A stretch of DNA of 64,000 nucleotides from Symbiodinium natans (Eukaryota; Sar; Dinophyceae; Suessiales; Symbiodiniaceae), in assembly GCA_905221605.1 (NCBI GenBank), contig CAJNDS010000737.1:1-64000 (forward strand), read 5' to 3'. Positions within the stretch are counted from its first letter, which is position 1. The number at the start of each line of letters is the position of its first letter. Made by a program: the position numbers and the translations under genes. A model generated the notes under the pieces. The model ran no database searches. It was not told the origin of the DNA and saw only the letters and a list, made by a program, of their open reading frames with translations. Positions 10,400-21,589 of this stretch are shown here, piece after piece.

Positions 10400-11510
10400 A
10401 ACCCTCAACCCCATGCCACGCAAAGCCGTTTCAGATGCGGCGGTCGGAGTCGCTGTTGGTAAGTAAGTGAGACTTTTCACTCAGGGGTTCGGGTAGCTGG
10501 GGTAGCTAGACCCCTCCCCCCGGTGCGAATCTCTGAACCTGTAAAACTTTAAGCCTCGAAGCCATTTCTTAATGATCTCTGTGCCTTCAGGGAATTCGCA
10601 GGCTTCCGGATCGTTGGTAAGTTAGACTGTTCACACAGAGGTTCAGGTAGCTGGGGTAGCTAGACCCCTCCCCCCGCACTCTCTGCCCAAGCGAACCTCT
10701 GAACCTCTGATACTCTAGGCCCTTTGTCTCCCTCAACCCCATGCCTTCAGGAAATTCGCGTGTTTCCGGATCGTTGGTAAGGAAGACTTTTCACACAAGG
10801 GTTCGGGTAGTAGCTAGACCCCTCTCTCTGAACCTCTGAGACTCTAAGCCCTTTGTCAACCCTCAACCCCATGCCTTCAGAGATTTATTTCACATGCTTC
10901 GGGAGCGTGGGTAAGTAAGACTTTTCACACAGGGGTTCGGGTAGCTGGGGTAGTCTATTTCCCCACCTCTAAGCCCTTTGTCAACCCTGAACCCAATGCC
11001 TTCAAAATCGTGCCAGGTGCCGACACCGGTTTCGTGCACTGAGTTTGCCGGGCCAGCGTCATCGTATGCAAGACAGAGCTCAGCGCTTCGGAGTCATGGG
11101 TAGGTAAGACTTTTCACACAGTGTCGCGTTTGCAAGACAGCAGTAGGCGCTGTCAGACTTGATGCAACTTTGGAAAGACCGCTTTTAACCAGGACACTCA
11201 GCGCTTCGGGATCGTGGGTAAGTAAGACTTTTCACACAGTGTCGCGTCTGCAAGACTCAGCAGTAGGCGCTGTCAGACTTCCCGCCAAAGGACATAAGTT
11301 TTCACCAGACTCAGATGCAACTTTTGAAAGACCGCTTGAGACCAGGATCCTCATCGCTTCGGGATCGTGGGTAGGTAAGACTTTTCACACAGTGTCGGTT
11401 TGCAAGACAGCAGTAGGCGCTGTCAGATTTCCTGCCAAAGGACACAAGTTTTCACCAGACTCAGATGCAACTTTGGAAAGACCGCTTTTAACCAGGATAG
11501 CAGTTTCAGG
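10400..11510 (+). repeat. Tandem array with splice-site-like modules
   Basis: At least seven diverged units each contain GGTAAG(T/G) followed by AGACTTTTCACACAG or a close variant. Donor-like GT starts are at 10459, 10617, 10777, 10911, 11100, 11218 and 11371, spaced 158, 160, 134, 189, 118 and 153 bases apart. The first group (to about 11000) shares a tail ending in CCATGCCTTCAG. The second group (from about 11080) shares GCAAGACAGCAGTAGGCGC and CGCTTCGGGATCGTGG. No convincing protein is encoded. Confidence 0.8.
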
Positions 11511-11550
11511 CCGACTTGGTTTAGCACGGGCCTGACTAGATACACACACA

Positions 11551-12375
11551 CACACACTCCACTTCCTTACAATTTTTAGCCCTTCAACCTCTGATAATAA
11601 TTAGAGAGAGAGACCTGGAAATTTCACAGTAGCATGCACATTGGAGAGCTCGTTTCTTTGGAACTAGGTTGTTGTTGGTTCAAGTTTCGAGTCTTAAAGA
11701 TTCCAAAGTTCTCACAGTCAGTAACTCCTTCAGCCCGCCCTTGTCGCAGCATCAACACCCCCCCCCCCCCCCCCCCCACAGGTCCACTTTACCCAGAGTC
11801 CTGGGTCCTCGATCGCTTTGTGCACGTTGACAGAAGAATTGATAGCCGTCATGACCCATTAAACTGCCAGTATACACAGTGGCAAACTTTTCCCATCATG
11901 AGCGTTCAAGCACGCGGCAGTGCCAACCAGCGTCATGGTTTGGGTTGGCTCTCCACCGCCCATCAAAACCCCCCAAAAGTGCCAGCATACACTTTGGCAG
12001 CGTTGTCAAGGTCACACAGTTGACCTTCCATCATACATGGCACCCAGTCATGGTGCCCAATCAGCCGCACTAGCCCCCTTGTCACAAGTGGGAGCACATG
12101 GACTACAAGGAAAAGGCGTCTCACGCATGCCCTCCCACAGCCTCTCCACCCCCATCCACCTGAGCCTCGCCCTCAGCTTGGCAAACTTTCATGTCAAAGG
12201 CGATTCACTGGGTACTTTCGGCGTTCGCGCGCACACAGTGCCTCAGGGCAAGTAATCTGATCTCCCAGAGAGGCGCAAGAGACAGACTAGGTTCCCTGGA
12301 TGGGCAACTCCTGGAAACTCAGAAACTAGGTTTTCCTGGAAAGACTGTGGGAAACTGTCAACTAAGGTAGCCGAC
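11551..12375. other. Intergenic stretch upstream of the lipase-like gene
   Basis: It contains a poly-C run at 11758-11777 and two related short segments (gccagtatacacagtggcaa near 11867 and gccagcatacactttggcag near 11982). The open frames seen here are short and of poor coding character. It presumably includes the 5' region of the gene starting at 12376. Confidence 0.5.
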
Positions 12376-13242
12376 ATGTCTTTGTCCGAGAGGCTGGAGG
12401 AAACTCCGTCGCTTGCGCAGATGGCTTTGCGTGGCAGCGCCGAGATGTACGAGGAAGCTTGGACATCGGGGGCACTGCATTGCGCGGAGGGCTCCGCTTC
12501 CCATGATCGCGCCCGGATCAAGCTAGAGGATTTGGGTGGGACCAGGTACGCAGTGGTGTCCGTGTGTGGAACCACAACAGTCAAGCAGTTTGTTGAGGCG
12601 GTTCGTTGCTGGGAGACAAAGGTGATCGCGCAGAGCAAGGGCCAGAGCAGCTTCAAAGTTCACGAGCCCTTTTGGACGGCTGCAGAAGATTTGTGGAAAG
12701 AGTTGAAGCCGCATGTTGTGCGAGCAGTTCGGGAGGAAGGGGCCCAGTGCATCCTTTTCACCGGCCATTCCCGCGGCGCTGCAGTGGCCCTGCTCCTCTT
12801 CTACATGGCCCTCCTCGATGAAGATGTCCTGGGGGCGGAGATGCTTCTCATCACCTTTGCCAGCGTCAGAGCCGCGGACAAGGACTTTCGCGCAGAGCTC
12901 GCCAAAGCAGCAGAGTCCCGGGGTGGGCTGGAGAAGATTGCAGCGCTTTTCGTGAACAAAGGCGACCTCGTGGGCTCATGGCAGTTTTGGTTCGAGCACC
13001 CGGTCAAACCGACCACAATTGGGTCTGGCTTGAGAGTCCTTGCGGCCGGCCTCAAAGCCCTCCGCGCATTCCAGGCGGACGAGGTCTCCGTCTTCCAGCG
13101 GCTCCTGGAAGCCAAACCATTGGCTGGAGAGCTTTATGAACAACATTCAATTGGGGCGTACAGGGAGAGCCTGGCCTGCTTCTGCAACACCCACCACCCC
13201 AGACCGGCCCAAGCTTCTTGGAAGATCGATGTTCAGCCCTGA
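12376..13242 (+). CDS. Class-3 lipase-like alpha/beta hydrolase
   Basis: This single open frame of 288 residues starts at ATG 12376. It shows the fungal-type lipase (lipase_3) layout: strand VVSVCGT at 59-65, a substrate-pocket helix start VHEPFWTAAEDLW at about 95-107, and the nucleophile elbow GHSRG with Ser132 between hydrophobic strand CILFTG and helix AAVALLLFYMALL. ITFASVRAADKDF follows, a counterpart of the family's TFGxPRVGN strand. Asp197 lies in NKGDLVG and His257 in QHSIGAYR, so a complete catalytic triad can be read. No signal peptide is visible, so a cytosolic acyl hydrolase is inferred. It lies just upstream of, and shares its 5' end by duplication with, the giant gene that follows. 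It may be a separate gene or an alternative first exon of that gene. Confidence 0.75.
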   Translation: MSLSERLEETPSLAQMALRGSAEMYEEAWTSGALHCAEGSASHDRARIKLEDLGGTRYAVVSVCGTTTVKQFVEAVRCWETKVIAQSKGQSSFKVHEPFWTAAEDLWKELKPHVVRAVREEGAQCILFTGHSRGAAVALLLFYMALLDEDVLGAEMLLITFASVRAADKDFRAELAKAAESRGGLEKIAALFVNKGDLVGSWQFWFEHPVKPTTIGSGLRVLAAGLKALRAFQADEVSVFQRLLEAKPLAGELYEQHSIGAYRESLACFCNTHHPRPAQASWKIDVQP

Positions 13243-13904
13243 GGACCCAAGAAGTTTTTTGAGTGTCGACGTATGTTTCTGAAGCTCTGATCTCCTTCTG
13301 TGCTTCCATATCACATGAGATGAAGCCTGAGGTTCCCGGTGAGACCGATGAACGTGCCTTACGTGAAGCCCAAGCGTTTCAGCATGAGTTTCGGCATGAG
13401 GCGCCTTTCCTAATCTGTCATAGCTGGTCGTGCACAGTTGATCTGCAAGAGCCTCGGGCCTTACCCCCCCCCCCTCCCCCCTCACTCGCCTCCACGGCTC
13501 CTCAGGAGTGCAGTGTTCGGCAGACTTCACCGGCGATTGCGTCTACGGAGGCCCGGAGCAAGCTCACTAGCAGAGGCTTGGTGATGTTTAGCCTGTCAGC
13601 AGCAGTATTAAGACGTGCGGAATTCAGTCCCAACTGGCCGCACATGTCCAGGCCATCCGACCTGTCTTAAGCGATGATGTGGATACTCTTCATTTCCCTG
13701 GGGCGACGAGAACGCAATCCTCCGGGGTTACAAGCCTCGCAACTCTGCTGGGAACTTGTGTTTAATGTTCCGGAGCTATGTAGGAGGCTTTCGGCAGATT
13801 GGGTGGACACCTTATTGCAGATCTCCACGCGATGCTAATGAGCAAGCCAGGCGTTTTGCCTTTGTTCGTTTGCAGTAAGAAAACTTGGGTTTCAGCAAGA
13901 AATT
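13243..13904. other. Spacer between the lipase-like gene and its 5' duplicate
   Basis: No convincing coding frame is seen. A C-rich microsatellite (ccccccccctcccccc-like) lies near 13464-13482. The open frame that crosses 13799 has no ATG near its start and reads into the duplicate, so its first part is treated as non-coding. Confidence 0.45.
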
Positions 13905-14090
13905 CCCCTGGAGAGAGAACCTTTTTGAAGCTGCCAAACAAGGTAGCCGGTACGACTTTATCCACCAGGCCGGAGGAAAATCCATCGCTTGCTTGGACAT
14001 CGAGGGCGCTGCATTATGCTGAGGGCTCCTTTTCCGATGATTGTGCTCGGATCAAGCTGGAACAGGCGAGTGGGACCCAGCACGTGAGCG
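13905..14090 (+). repeat. Diverged duplicate of the lipase gene 5' end
   Basis: This segment aligns with 12355-12545. Shared blocks are AAGGTAGCC, GGAGGAAA.TCC.TCGCTTGC, CTTGGACATCG.GGGC.CTGCATT and CGGATCAAGCT.GA. The protein counterparts are AWTSGALHCAEGSASHDRAR in the lipase and AWTSRALHYAEGSFSDDCAR here. The lipase ATG is replaced (acATGtct becomes gtacgac), and a short block is deleted before TTGGACATCG. Beyond GTQHVSG the two copies differ completely. Confidence 0.8.
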
Positions 14091-16429
14091 GTGTCCCTTC
14101 AGATTTGGACAGGGCGCATGTACCCGGAATTGTCTTTTGGGCCGACAAGAACGGGCTTCTCCAGCTCACGTGTGATGCCGGGTGGAAGTTCGAGGTGCCG
14201 GAGAACTTCCGCAAGCCCATCATGTACAGGTGCAAGATGGGTGCTGTGGGTTTCTCAGTCTCCTGCTGTGCTGATCGAGAAACTCGCTTCTTGGATGAGC
14301 GTGAGCAGGCAAGTCTGGCCTATGGACTCAAGACCATGTATCGGAAGAGAATGATTGCAGAGAGCCAAGAACAACTTGAGAATTTGGACCTTTGGCACAT
14401 TGGACAAGCTTTGCTGAGCAGTCCGGCGTTGGGGCAGGATGCCAAACGCAGACTTCTGCAGGCTCAACATAAGGTCACGTCTGAGATAGAAGGCATCCTG
14501 GAAGCGAGCTCAGCACATTTTGGCATGTCGATGAAGGCGCAGGTTTACAATCTACAGGTGAGTCTACAGAGTCTCAGGACTCGGCTTGCAACAAGCGCGT
14601 CGCCAGTTCCTGGGGAAGTTCTCTGCAGAGTTCTGGCAGCAGACATTGCAAAAGTGACACGCCAGGCCAAGATTGTGGGCGTGGCTTTGCCAGGCAGGTT
14701 TCCTATGATGATGGAGGCCGACAGCTTTCAGGAGCTAATGCTGGCCGTGCAGAACGCTCAGATCGGGCAGAGCCTCCAACAGGAAATTCTGGAGATTCTT
14801 GAAGACCTGCAGCAGATCTTCCTGGAGCCAGATCAACCCGCCAAGCTCATGTGCAGTGTGTGCAGGGCCCTGGTCCCTCACTTTTCTTTTGAGAACTGCT
14901 CTGACGAGGCGAAGTGGGTTCTGCAGCACCTCTCCAAGGTGTTCCGCAGCAAGGTCCGCAAATTGCAGTTCTCGGAGGAGATCCCAGATCTGGTGGCGGA
15001 TCTGGACCAAGCCGCGCAGGAACGCGGCTGCGTCTGGCAACAGCTTGGTTCGGTGGCTGCCCTCACGGATGCTGTTGGCTACATCAAGAGGATTGACCTC
15101 CAGGTACGAAGAGGCTTTATAAATTCTACTCTGGGTGACCGCGCAGAAGTGGAGGCAGCAATCAGGACGATGAAGGCTGAGCTGCGTCAGCTCATCTACA
15201 AGAGTGCTGGCAGCCCCGAAGGTTCCGCAGGACTCCTCAGTGACGAGGAGGAGCAGAGTCTTTGTGAGCTCGTGCGTGCGCAGAAGGAAGAGACAGAGCA
15301 GACGTATTCCGAAGGAATGCTTAGTACAAAGGAGAGGGATGATGAAGCCAAGTACAGCAAAGCCGTCCGATCTTCAATGTATGATGCGCAGAGCGAAGGG
15401 AACGACTTCAACATGTTGGACAGGCTCCACAGAGAGGAGTTGGTCAAGCTTGGTACCCTTGTTCAGGAGCTGCAGAGTCGAAGGGTGCGGCTGCAAATGC
15501 AAAAATGCGAGGATGTGCCGCAGCTAGACGAAACGATACGGCTGTGCAGGGCACAGGAGGCGTGCTGGCGCCATCACTTGCAAAACCTGAAGGACAACGA
15601 GACAGCGGTGCGGCAGAAGAGCAGGACAATCGAGGATCAACAGCGGAATGCCCTCACAAATTCTGCGAGCACACAGAGAGAGCTTCTGGCGTTGTACAGG
15701 GAGCGTGACAGGCTGTGCAATCAGATCAGTTATGAACTACAGAGAAAGGCAGATCTCGAACATGAATTAGAATCAGAAAGAGATGCAGATCTCGAACGAA
15801 AGAAGGTCGCCGAAGAAATTCAGTGTGAAATACGAGACTTAAGAAGAGCAGCAGACCTTTGTCACCCTTTTTTTCACCGCGAGGCCAAGGAGCAAATCGG
15901 GCAGAAGATCGAGGAAAAGAGCAGGAGACGCACAGAGATCTACAAGCACATCGAGGAAAAGAACGGGAGACTCACAGAGCGCATCCAGAAGGCCAATGTC
16001 AAGCTCAAGGACCTGAAGATAGAACTTTCAGGGAAAGAGCAGGAGATACAACGCATGGAGAAGGACTTCAACCAGCTTGGCGAGGAAGAGCAGCAGGTGC
16101 GGTTGAGGGGTAGATATTGCGACAAGGACTCCAGCACCGTGGCCGAATCCTTTCAGAAGGCATACAACCTGTCGAATAGGCTTCAGTCCAAGACCTTGGC
16201 CTTACAAGGCCTCAAAGATTCTGTCGAGCAAAAGATCGAAGATGAAGAGGAGAACCTTTGCCAGCAGTGGGAGAAGATCTGCGAGGCGCGGGAGTCGATT
16301 GGCGACTCCGAGGGCTACGCTTCGAAGCTGCTCCTCGCATCTGCCCGGAGGAGCTTCGCGGAGATTGAGCGCTCCATCTGCGCTGTGGGGCTCCAGGAGA
16401 CTGCGCAGGAAGGGCGGCGGCTCCGCCAG
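13950..16429 (+). CDS. Giant gene, coiled-coil exon 1 block
   Basis: The continuous open frame opens with the duplicated lipase-like N terminus. A compact segment follows at about 14100-14280 (VPGIVFWADKNGLLQLTCD, MYRCKMGAVGFSVSCC), then helices, and from about 15250 to 16420 dense heptad coiled coil (for example EQIGQKIEEKSRRRTEIYKH). The reading frame starts without an ATG near 13799, so the true start is either an upstream exon or an internal ATG. It splices at 16429 (CAG followed by GC) to 16536 in phase 0, giving a smooth coiled coil (LRQ then EHAKLGEQIAG). The role is probably scaffolding or oligomerisation within the giant protein. Confidence 0.65.
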
Positions 16430-16535
16430 GCGCGAGGGTTTGTGCAAACCTCTTCGTCCCAAGTCTGCGTTCCATCTTGCAAGAAGGGGGTGATTAAGTC
16501 GGTTGTTAGGCTGCCGACAAGCATCTCGGGACCAG

Positions 16536-19500
16536 GAGCACGCGAAGCTGGGCGAGCAGATTGCCGGCGCAGAAGAGAGGCAGAAAGCTTTGGAAGAGAG
16601 GTGCTGCGAAGTCAAGCTTAAAGCTCAGGAAGCGGAGCAGGAGGTGAACGAGAAAACCTTGGAGTATCACAAATGCATTCAGAGGCGGAACGCCATTGAC
16701 ATGGAGCTGAAGGTGGGTGCAGAAGGCAAGATCGCCCTGTGTCAGGAGCAGCTGGTCACCACGGAGGCAGCGAAGGAGGCTGCGCAAGCCGACCTTCAGA
16801 GGGCCAAGCTGCAAATCTTGCGTCACAAGGTGTTTGGGAGGCTCAAGCATGTCGGAATGCACCGCAATGTCAAGCAGGCGGAAGATCTGAACCACTCAAA
16901 CGTGATCAAGACGAGGGCGCATCGCGACTGCCAAGAGGATCGTGATGGCCGACGCCCTGAAGGAATGCATCCAGTTTGCAATTACTTCCAGGTCTTGGAC
17001 AAAGCACTAAAGGTTATGGTGCAGGAGGGAAAAGCACCCAAGGAATTCTGGGAGGAGGTCAAAATGAAGCAAGAGTGGGACCATGTCCGTGAGCACCACA
17101 GCCAAGACTTGCTCCAAGCTTTTGAAGTTTTGAAGCAGGAGCTGACCCGATATGATGATGACGCAGCTTCCACAGTGGCAGAGTACACCGACAGACTTGA
17201 AGCCACCAAGCAAGAATTGGAAGCGGCTCAGATGCTTCTTTCGAGCCGAAAGAGGCTCGACAGCTACATCACCATCGGTCGGCGCGGCAAAGACACTGCA
17301 AGTGAACCTTCCGTGGCAAAAAGGCTCCTTCAGGGGCTGGATCTACTAGTTTTGGATGGGTCGACACAGGTCGCCAGCTCCTTCGGAACCAAGCCAATCA
17401 GCAACTTCTTCGAAGAACACCTCTTTCCTAAACTGCCCCCAGTTTCTCCGGATGAAGCAGCGGATGCCCAGAAAGCTTTCGGATACCTGCTTAGGGACCA
17501 GGGCCTCACGAACAAAGAGTTGGACCTTTCACGCCCTCTCCATGCTCTCCATGTCACGGATGGAGCTGAGATGTTGCACTCAGGGGCTTGGGAGCTTCTG
17601 CGCGAAGCCCTAATACGACGTTTCAAATCCAGTTCGAACGACCCAGCAACGTTGCCGAAGCTCTTGGAGTTGGAGCAGGCGAAGAAGGGATTACAGGAAG
17701 TTTGCCAAGAGATTACCCGTTGCCAGCTCGACCTAGATTTGCAAGGAAGAGGCCTAGTGCAGTTGAAGGAGAGAGAGGAGCATATCAAGAAACTTCTGCA
17801 ATGGAATGAGGCCGAAGCGAACAGCCTGGCTCAGGCAAGCAGCTCCGAGCAGCAGCTTCAGCGCATGCTGTCCATGTACGGCCAAATGCAGGCAGCATCG
17901 GATGAGGAGAGCCGCAAAGACGAAGAGCTCATGAAGCAAAAGCAGGCTGAACTGCAGGCCAAGTCCTTTGAGTTGGCTTCTGCCAAGTCCCAGTTGGATC
18001 CACAACTCGTTGAGAGCGTGGTCCGGCTGCTGCATGCAAGCTCCCATGCAATGCGATTCGGCTTGAACATCGACAGCCTCGCAGCTGGGCAGGTGAACTG
18101 CGTGTACTGCCCAGGAGCAAGCTCTGAGTTCATGGGCGCGCTTGAAGCCTTTACACGCCAGCTAGCCAAGGAGATCAACAGCGGATCAGTCCGCTTGACA
18201 GCGAGATCGATCCCTTCCAGCAAGCTGCAGGCCATCCTCAGCAAGTTGCCGAATGTCTGTAGTGAGCATCAGTCAGACCCAGACCTGCTGTCAGCGTCGA
18301 GGTACATCTTTCAGGAGTTTCAGAGGAAGAGGCAGGACAAGATGCTGGAAGTTCAGCATTGCCGTGAGGGCCTCAAGGCTGACATTCAGGCGCTCACCAA
18401 CAGGAAAAAAATCCGCGATGAATTCTGGAAACCTGCAGCCGCAGCGCGAGTGAATCTCATTCGGGACTTTTTGTCGTTCCTTGGGCAGAAGGTGGTTGCG
18501 GCGTCCCGTGTCCAGCGACACCCCAAGCTCCAGGAGTACAAGCTCCAGCGCGCGACGAAGAGCTTTGTGTACCAGCTGGAAGTACTGACCAGTGTCTTTG
18601 GTCATAAAGAGCTATGTGACGCTGTTCAAGCCTTGGCTCCGATGAAGCAGAAGTGGTGGTGCCGTGCAGTGCTGGAAGTCTTGGAGCCGTACCTTGAAAT
18701 TCCCAAAAGCGCTGACCGTGATGACCCGAAGCAGGTCTTGGACGTGATGGTCAGCTCCCTGAAGCTCGCTGCCAGCAAAGGTTTCTCGGACACTGATCGG
18801 CTCCAGCAGCTCATTAAGAAAAAGAGGCCTGGAACGGGTGGCGCAGAGTACTTGCTGAAGAAGCTCTCCTCCCGCCTGCATGAAGATGAAGACCAGGCAG
18901 GGTCTAAGCCAGGGTTGCTGCGCCGGGCGGCACGTGCCTTGGCTTCGCGGTTATGGTCCGAAGCAGGAGCTCCAGACTGCAAGGACTTCACAGACCCTTG
19001 GGTTGTTTACAAATGTCAGCTTGAGAGCAAGGAGGCCACGCGGGAGGCTGATTTCAGAGCAGAAGTCGCCAAGAAGGAAGAATCCATTGCCCGTCTCGAG
19101 AAGGAGAAGGCGCAGATCTTGTTCCAGGATACAGCAGAGGAGGACTACACAGTGGATTGCCTCGATCGGTGCATTGCCTGCCTGGAGAAGAGTGCTGGTT
19201 TCCTGGCCTTGGAACGGCGCTTCACATCTCATGAAGAAATACGCGGCAGCAGCGCAGACTATGTCGTGTTCCAGCATGCGGGCAGGCAGGTTGCGATTCG
19301 CCTTTTGCACTCAGATCCATTGGCGAAGGGTGAGGAGATCCAGGAGATCCAGAGAGTCCGGGGCAACGCCGACTTTGTGAAAGACGAGCTCTCTCATCTT
19401 GTGGTCCGGAAGCAACGCCTGGCCCAAGAAGTGGCGGAGGCTTTGCAGCAATGCGGCTCCATGGACTTGCGGCAGATCCAGTTGCGCCTGCGCACCCTGG

Positions 19501-20165
19501 GTCTTTGCCTGGCGGGATATGATTCCTTCGACAATGGCCAGGAAGTTACGGGCATCGACAGCCTGGTGTCTGTAGCGTTGGATGCGCTGCTTGGCCAGAC
19601 TAACCCCTACATCGTGGATGGTGTTAACAACACCTCGCTGGCCCTTGAGCAGCAGACAAAGCAGCTTGTGAGCGACTGGGGCGGGGAGGAGTCAAAGGAC
19701 TTGGGCAAGATTCTCGACTTTGTCAACCAGCATTTTGCATCTCCCCAAGCCAGGCTCACGGAGGCTCGGCTGCTCACCTCTCAACATCGGGACTACGTAC
19801 CGCTTGAGATTCCTTGGTCCAACGTCGAATGCTGCCGTGAGGTAAAGCTTGCTATTCTGCGAGTGCAAGATCTGCGAGTGCAAGGCCTGCGAGTGCAAGA
19901 TCGGTTCTTCCTCATCGTTCCCATTGGGAAGGCCAAGATGTTTCAGGATAATGCTGCCATCGACCTGAAGCTTCGAATATCGCACCTGACATCACAGTTG
20001 AAGGGCGAAGAGGACTTGTGGGCTGCACTGTGCCATGCAAGGTTCCAGGAAGTGCATAAGTGCAGCCTCTCTGATTCCACGACCCTTGCGGCTGGCTTTA
20101 GGGACGAGCGTGCCAATCTTGCGAAGGCGTGGTCCGTGCAAGATTGCCTGCGAAGTCACGGCAAA
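16536..20165 (+). CDS. Giant gene, exon 2 block (long coiled coil and helical domain)
   Basis: About 1,210 codons are open after the predicted GC-AG intron 16430-16535. The first 150 residues are coiled coil, then helix-rich sequence with further coiled coil at about 17640-17990. A segment with a Cys pair (VNCVYCPGASSEF) lies near 18095. The rest is an all-helical body with hydrophobic patches. Three close copies of the RVQDLRVQGL-type heptamer near 19860-19900 form a small internal tandem repeat (GCGAGTGCAAG at DNA level). The exon ends at 20165 with a GT donor and joins 20233 in phase 0. No family was recognised. Confidence 0.65.
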
Positions 20166-20232
20166 GTAGCTGGCAGCATCTTGTCATGAGAGAACCTTTC
20201 TTGAGCTTCCACCGTTCTTCCAAACCCTGCAG

Positions 20233-20671
20233 GTGAGCTCTTTGCTGGAATTCAACGCCCTCTTTTGCGAGCCCTTAGAGCCTTGCACGGACGGCGTGCG
20301 CAAAATTGGAGAAAGGCACGAGCTTTTCAGCCTCCTCCAGGAAGCTGGGTATTTTCAAAGTATTTTCTCTGGCTGTTGCTCTTTGTTAGTTCTCCAGCGG
20401 CAAGCACCATATTTCTTTGACACCTAACACATTACTGTGCCACCCCCCCGCCCCCTTGCAAAAAGCAAATAGGAACCCCCAAAACACAAATCAGCAAAGC
20501 GTAAGCTGCTCAAAAGCGCCCTGGACCCTCAGCACCGTGGAGGAGCTCCAGAACCTTTGCGCAGAGGAGTTTCTTGGGGACGGTGACGAGACGACAGAGA
20601 CGACCTGCTTGAAAGTCCTGAAGGATACGTACTTGAAGGCGTTCGGGGTCGTAGAGCCACGCCCTCTGCGG
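20233..20671 (+). CDS. Giant gene, two short exons (20233-20340 and 20543-20671)
   Basis: Exon 20233-20340 encodes SSLLEFNALFCEPLEPCTDG and ends FSLLQ. A GA-AG intron (20341-20542) joins it in phase 0 to ELQNLCAEEFLGDGDETTET, ending at 20671 (RPLR). The next donor is GT at 20672 with acceptor at 20723. Both acceptors are AG followed by G. The intron 20341-20542 includes a poly-C stretch and many stops. Confidence 0.55.
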
Positions 20672-20723
20672 GTGAATGTGGTACCCTAGTGAGCCTTAAA
20701 GCCTTAAATAGTGCTTCTCACAG

Positions 20724-21485
20724 GCGATGCGCAAGGAGATCTGCAAGGAGCAGCGCCGGCAGAAAGCCAAGGCCGAGATGCGAGCAGAAGCGACCAAGGC
20801 CCCTCAAGCAGGGAGCAGCATGGAGCGTAGCACATGAACATGGAACAAACATGGAACGTAGGACATCCATCAATAACGTTCTCTTCTTTGGAGTCGTAAG
20901 ATGCCATAAGAGTATATAGAGCCCAAATCCTTCGGAATCCTTGATGTCTGGGATGCGAGGAGCGCTTCCTGTCGGACGAGCAGGCTGCGCTGGAAGTGGA
21001 CCAGGATGCCTCGGATGCCTTGCGAAAGCTAATTACCAACAAGGAGGAGGAACTTGCGAGGGACGAGCAGCTCATTGAGAAGCAAAGGCGCGACAGGGAG
21101 GACGCTGAGAGTAAGAGCAGCGAGAAGCTGGGGCACCTCTCCGGAATCAAGGCCAGAATAAGCAAAGATTTGCGGGACGCCCAAGAGAAGCTGCGAGTGC
21201 TCAAGGAAGACTCCCAGGCTGCCGAGTCGACTGTAAAGTCCCACGAGCAGCATGTGGAGACTTGGCTCCTTCTTCGCTGCAGGGCGATTGTGGGGGGGTC
21301 TGCACCGGGTGTGCTGTGTGCTTTGTTTCTGCTCGGCACCGACCTGAGGACCAGCTGCGAGAGGACCTCAATGCCAAGAATCGGGAGATCACGGAGGCTG
21401 AGGAGACGAAAGCTGCTCTCGAGAGTGAGATACGGGACCTGCAGATGCGGCGCCAGGCTCTCCTGGTGGACAGAGAACCTAGGCC
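20724..21485 (+). CDS. Giant gene, coiled-coil exons
   Basis: Coding pieces are: 20724 onward (AMRKEICKEQRRQKAKAE, exact end uncertain), 20960 to about 21257 (ERFLSDEQAALEVDQDASDA, then a strong coiled coil), and about 21346-21480 (DQLREDLNAKNREITEAEET). Acceptors at 20959 and 21345 are both AG followed by G. Heptad leucines and a high Lys/Glu content mark a long coiled coil. The 20.8-20.96 kb gap has in-frame stops and is read as an intron. Confidence 0.5.
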
Positions 21486-21589
21486 CTAAGGTCCATGAAG
21501 AGATTGAAAGTGAACTGGTTTGAGTCACCCCTAGCAGTCTAGCAAAAATGTAGTCTTCTTCGCTATGAAGATAAGCCGAGGAGAATCTT

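Noticed and set aside
10440-11400. Tandem spliced-leader RNA genes, because each unit has a GTAAG donor
   Set aside because: No leader sequence precedes any of the donors and no Sm-site or stem pattern was evident.
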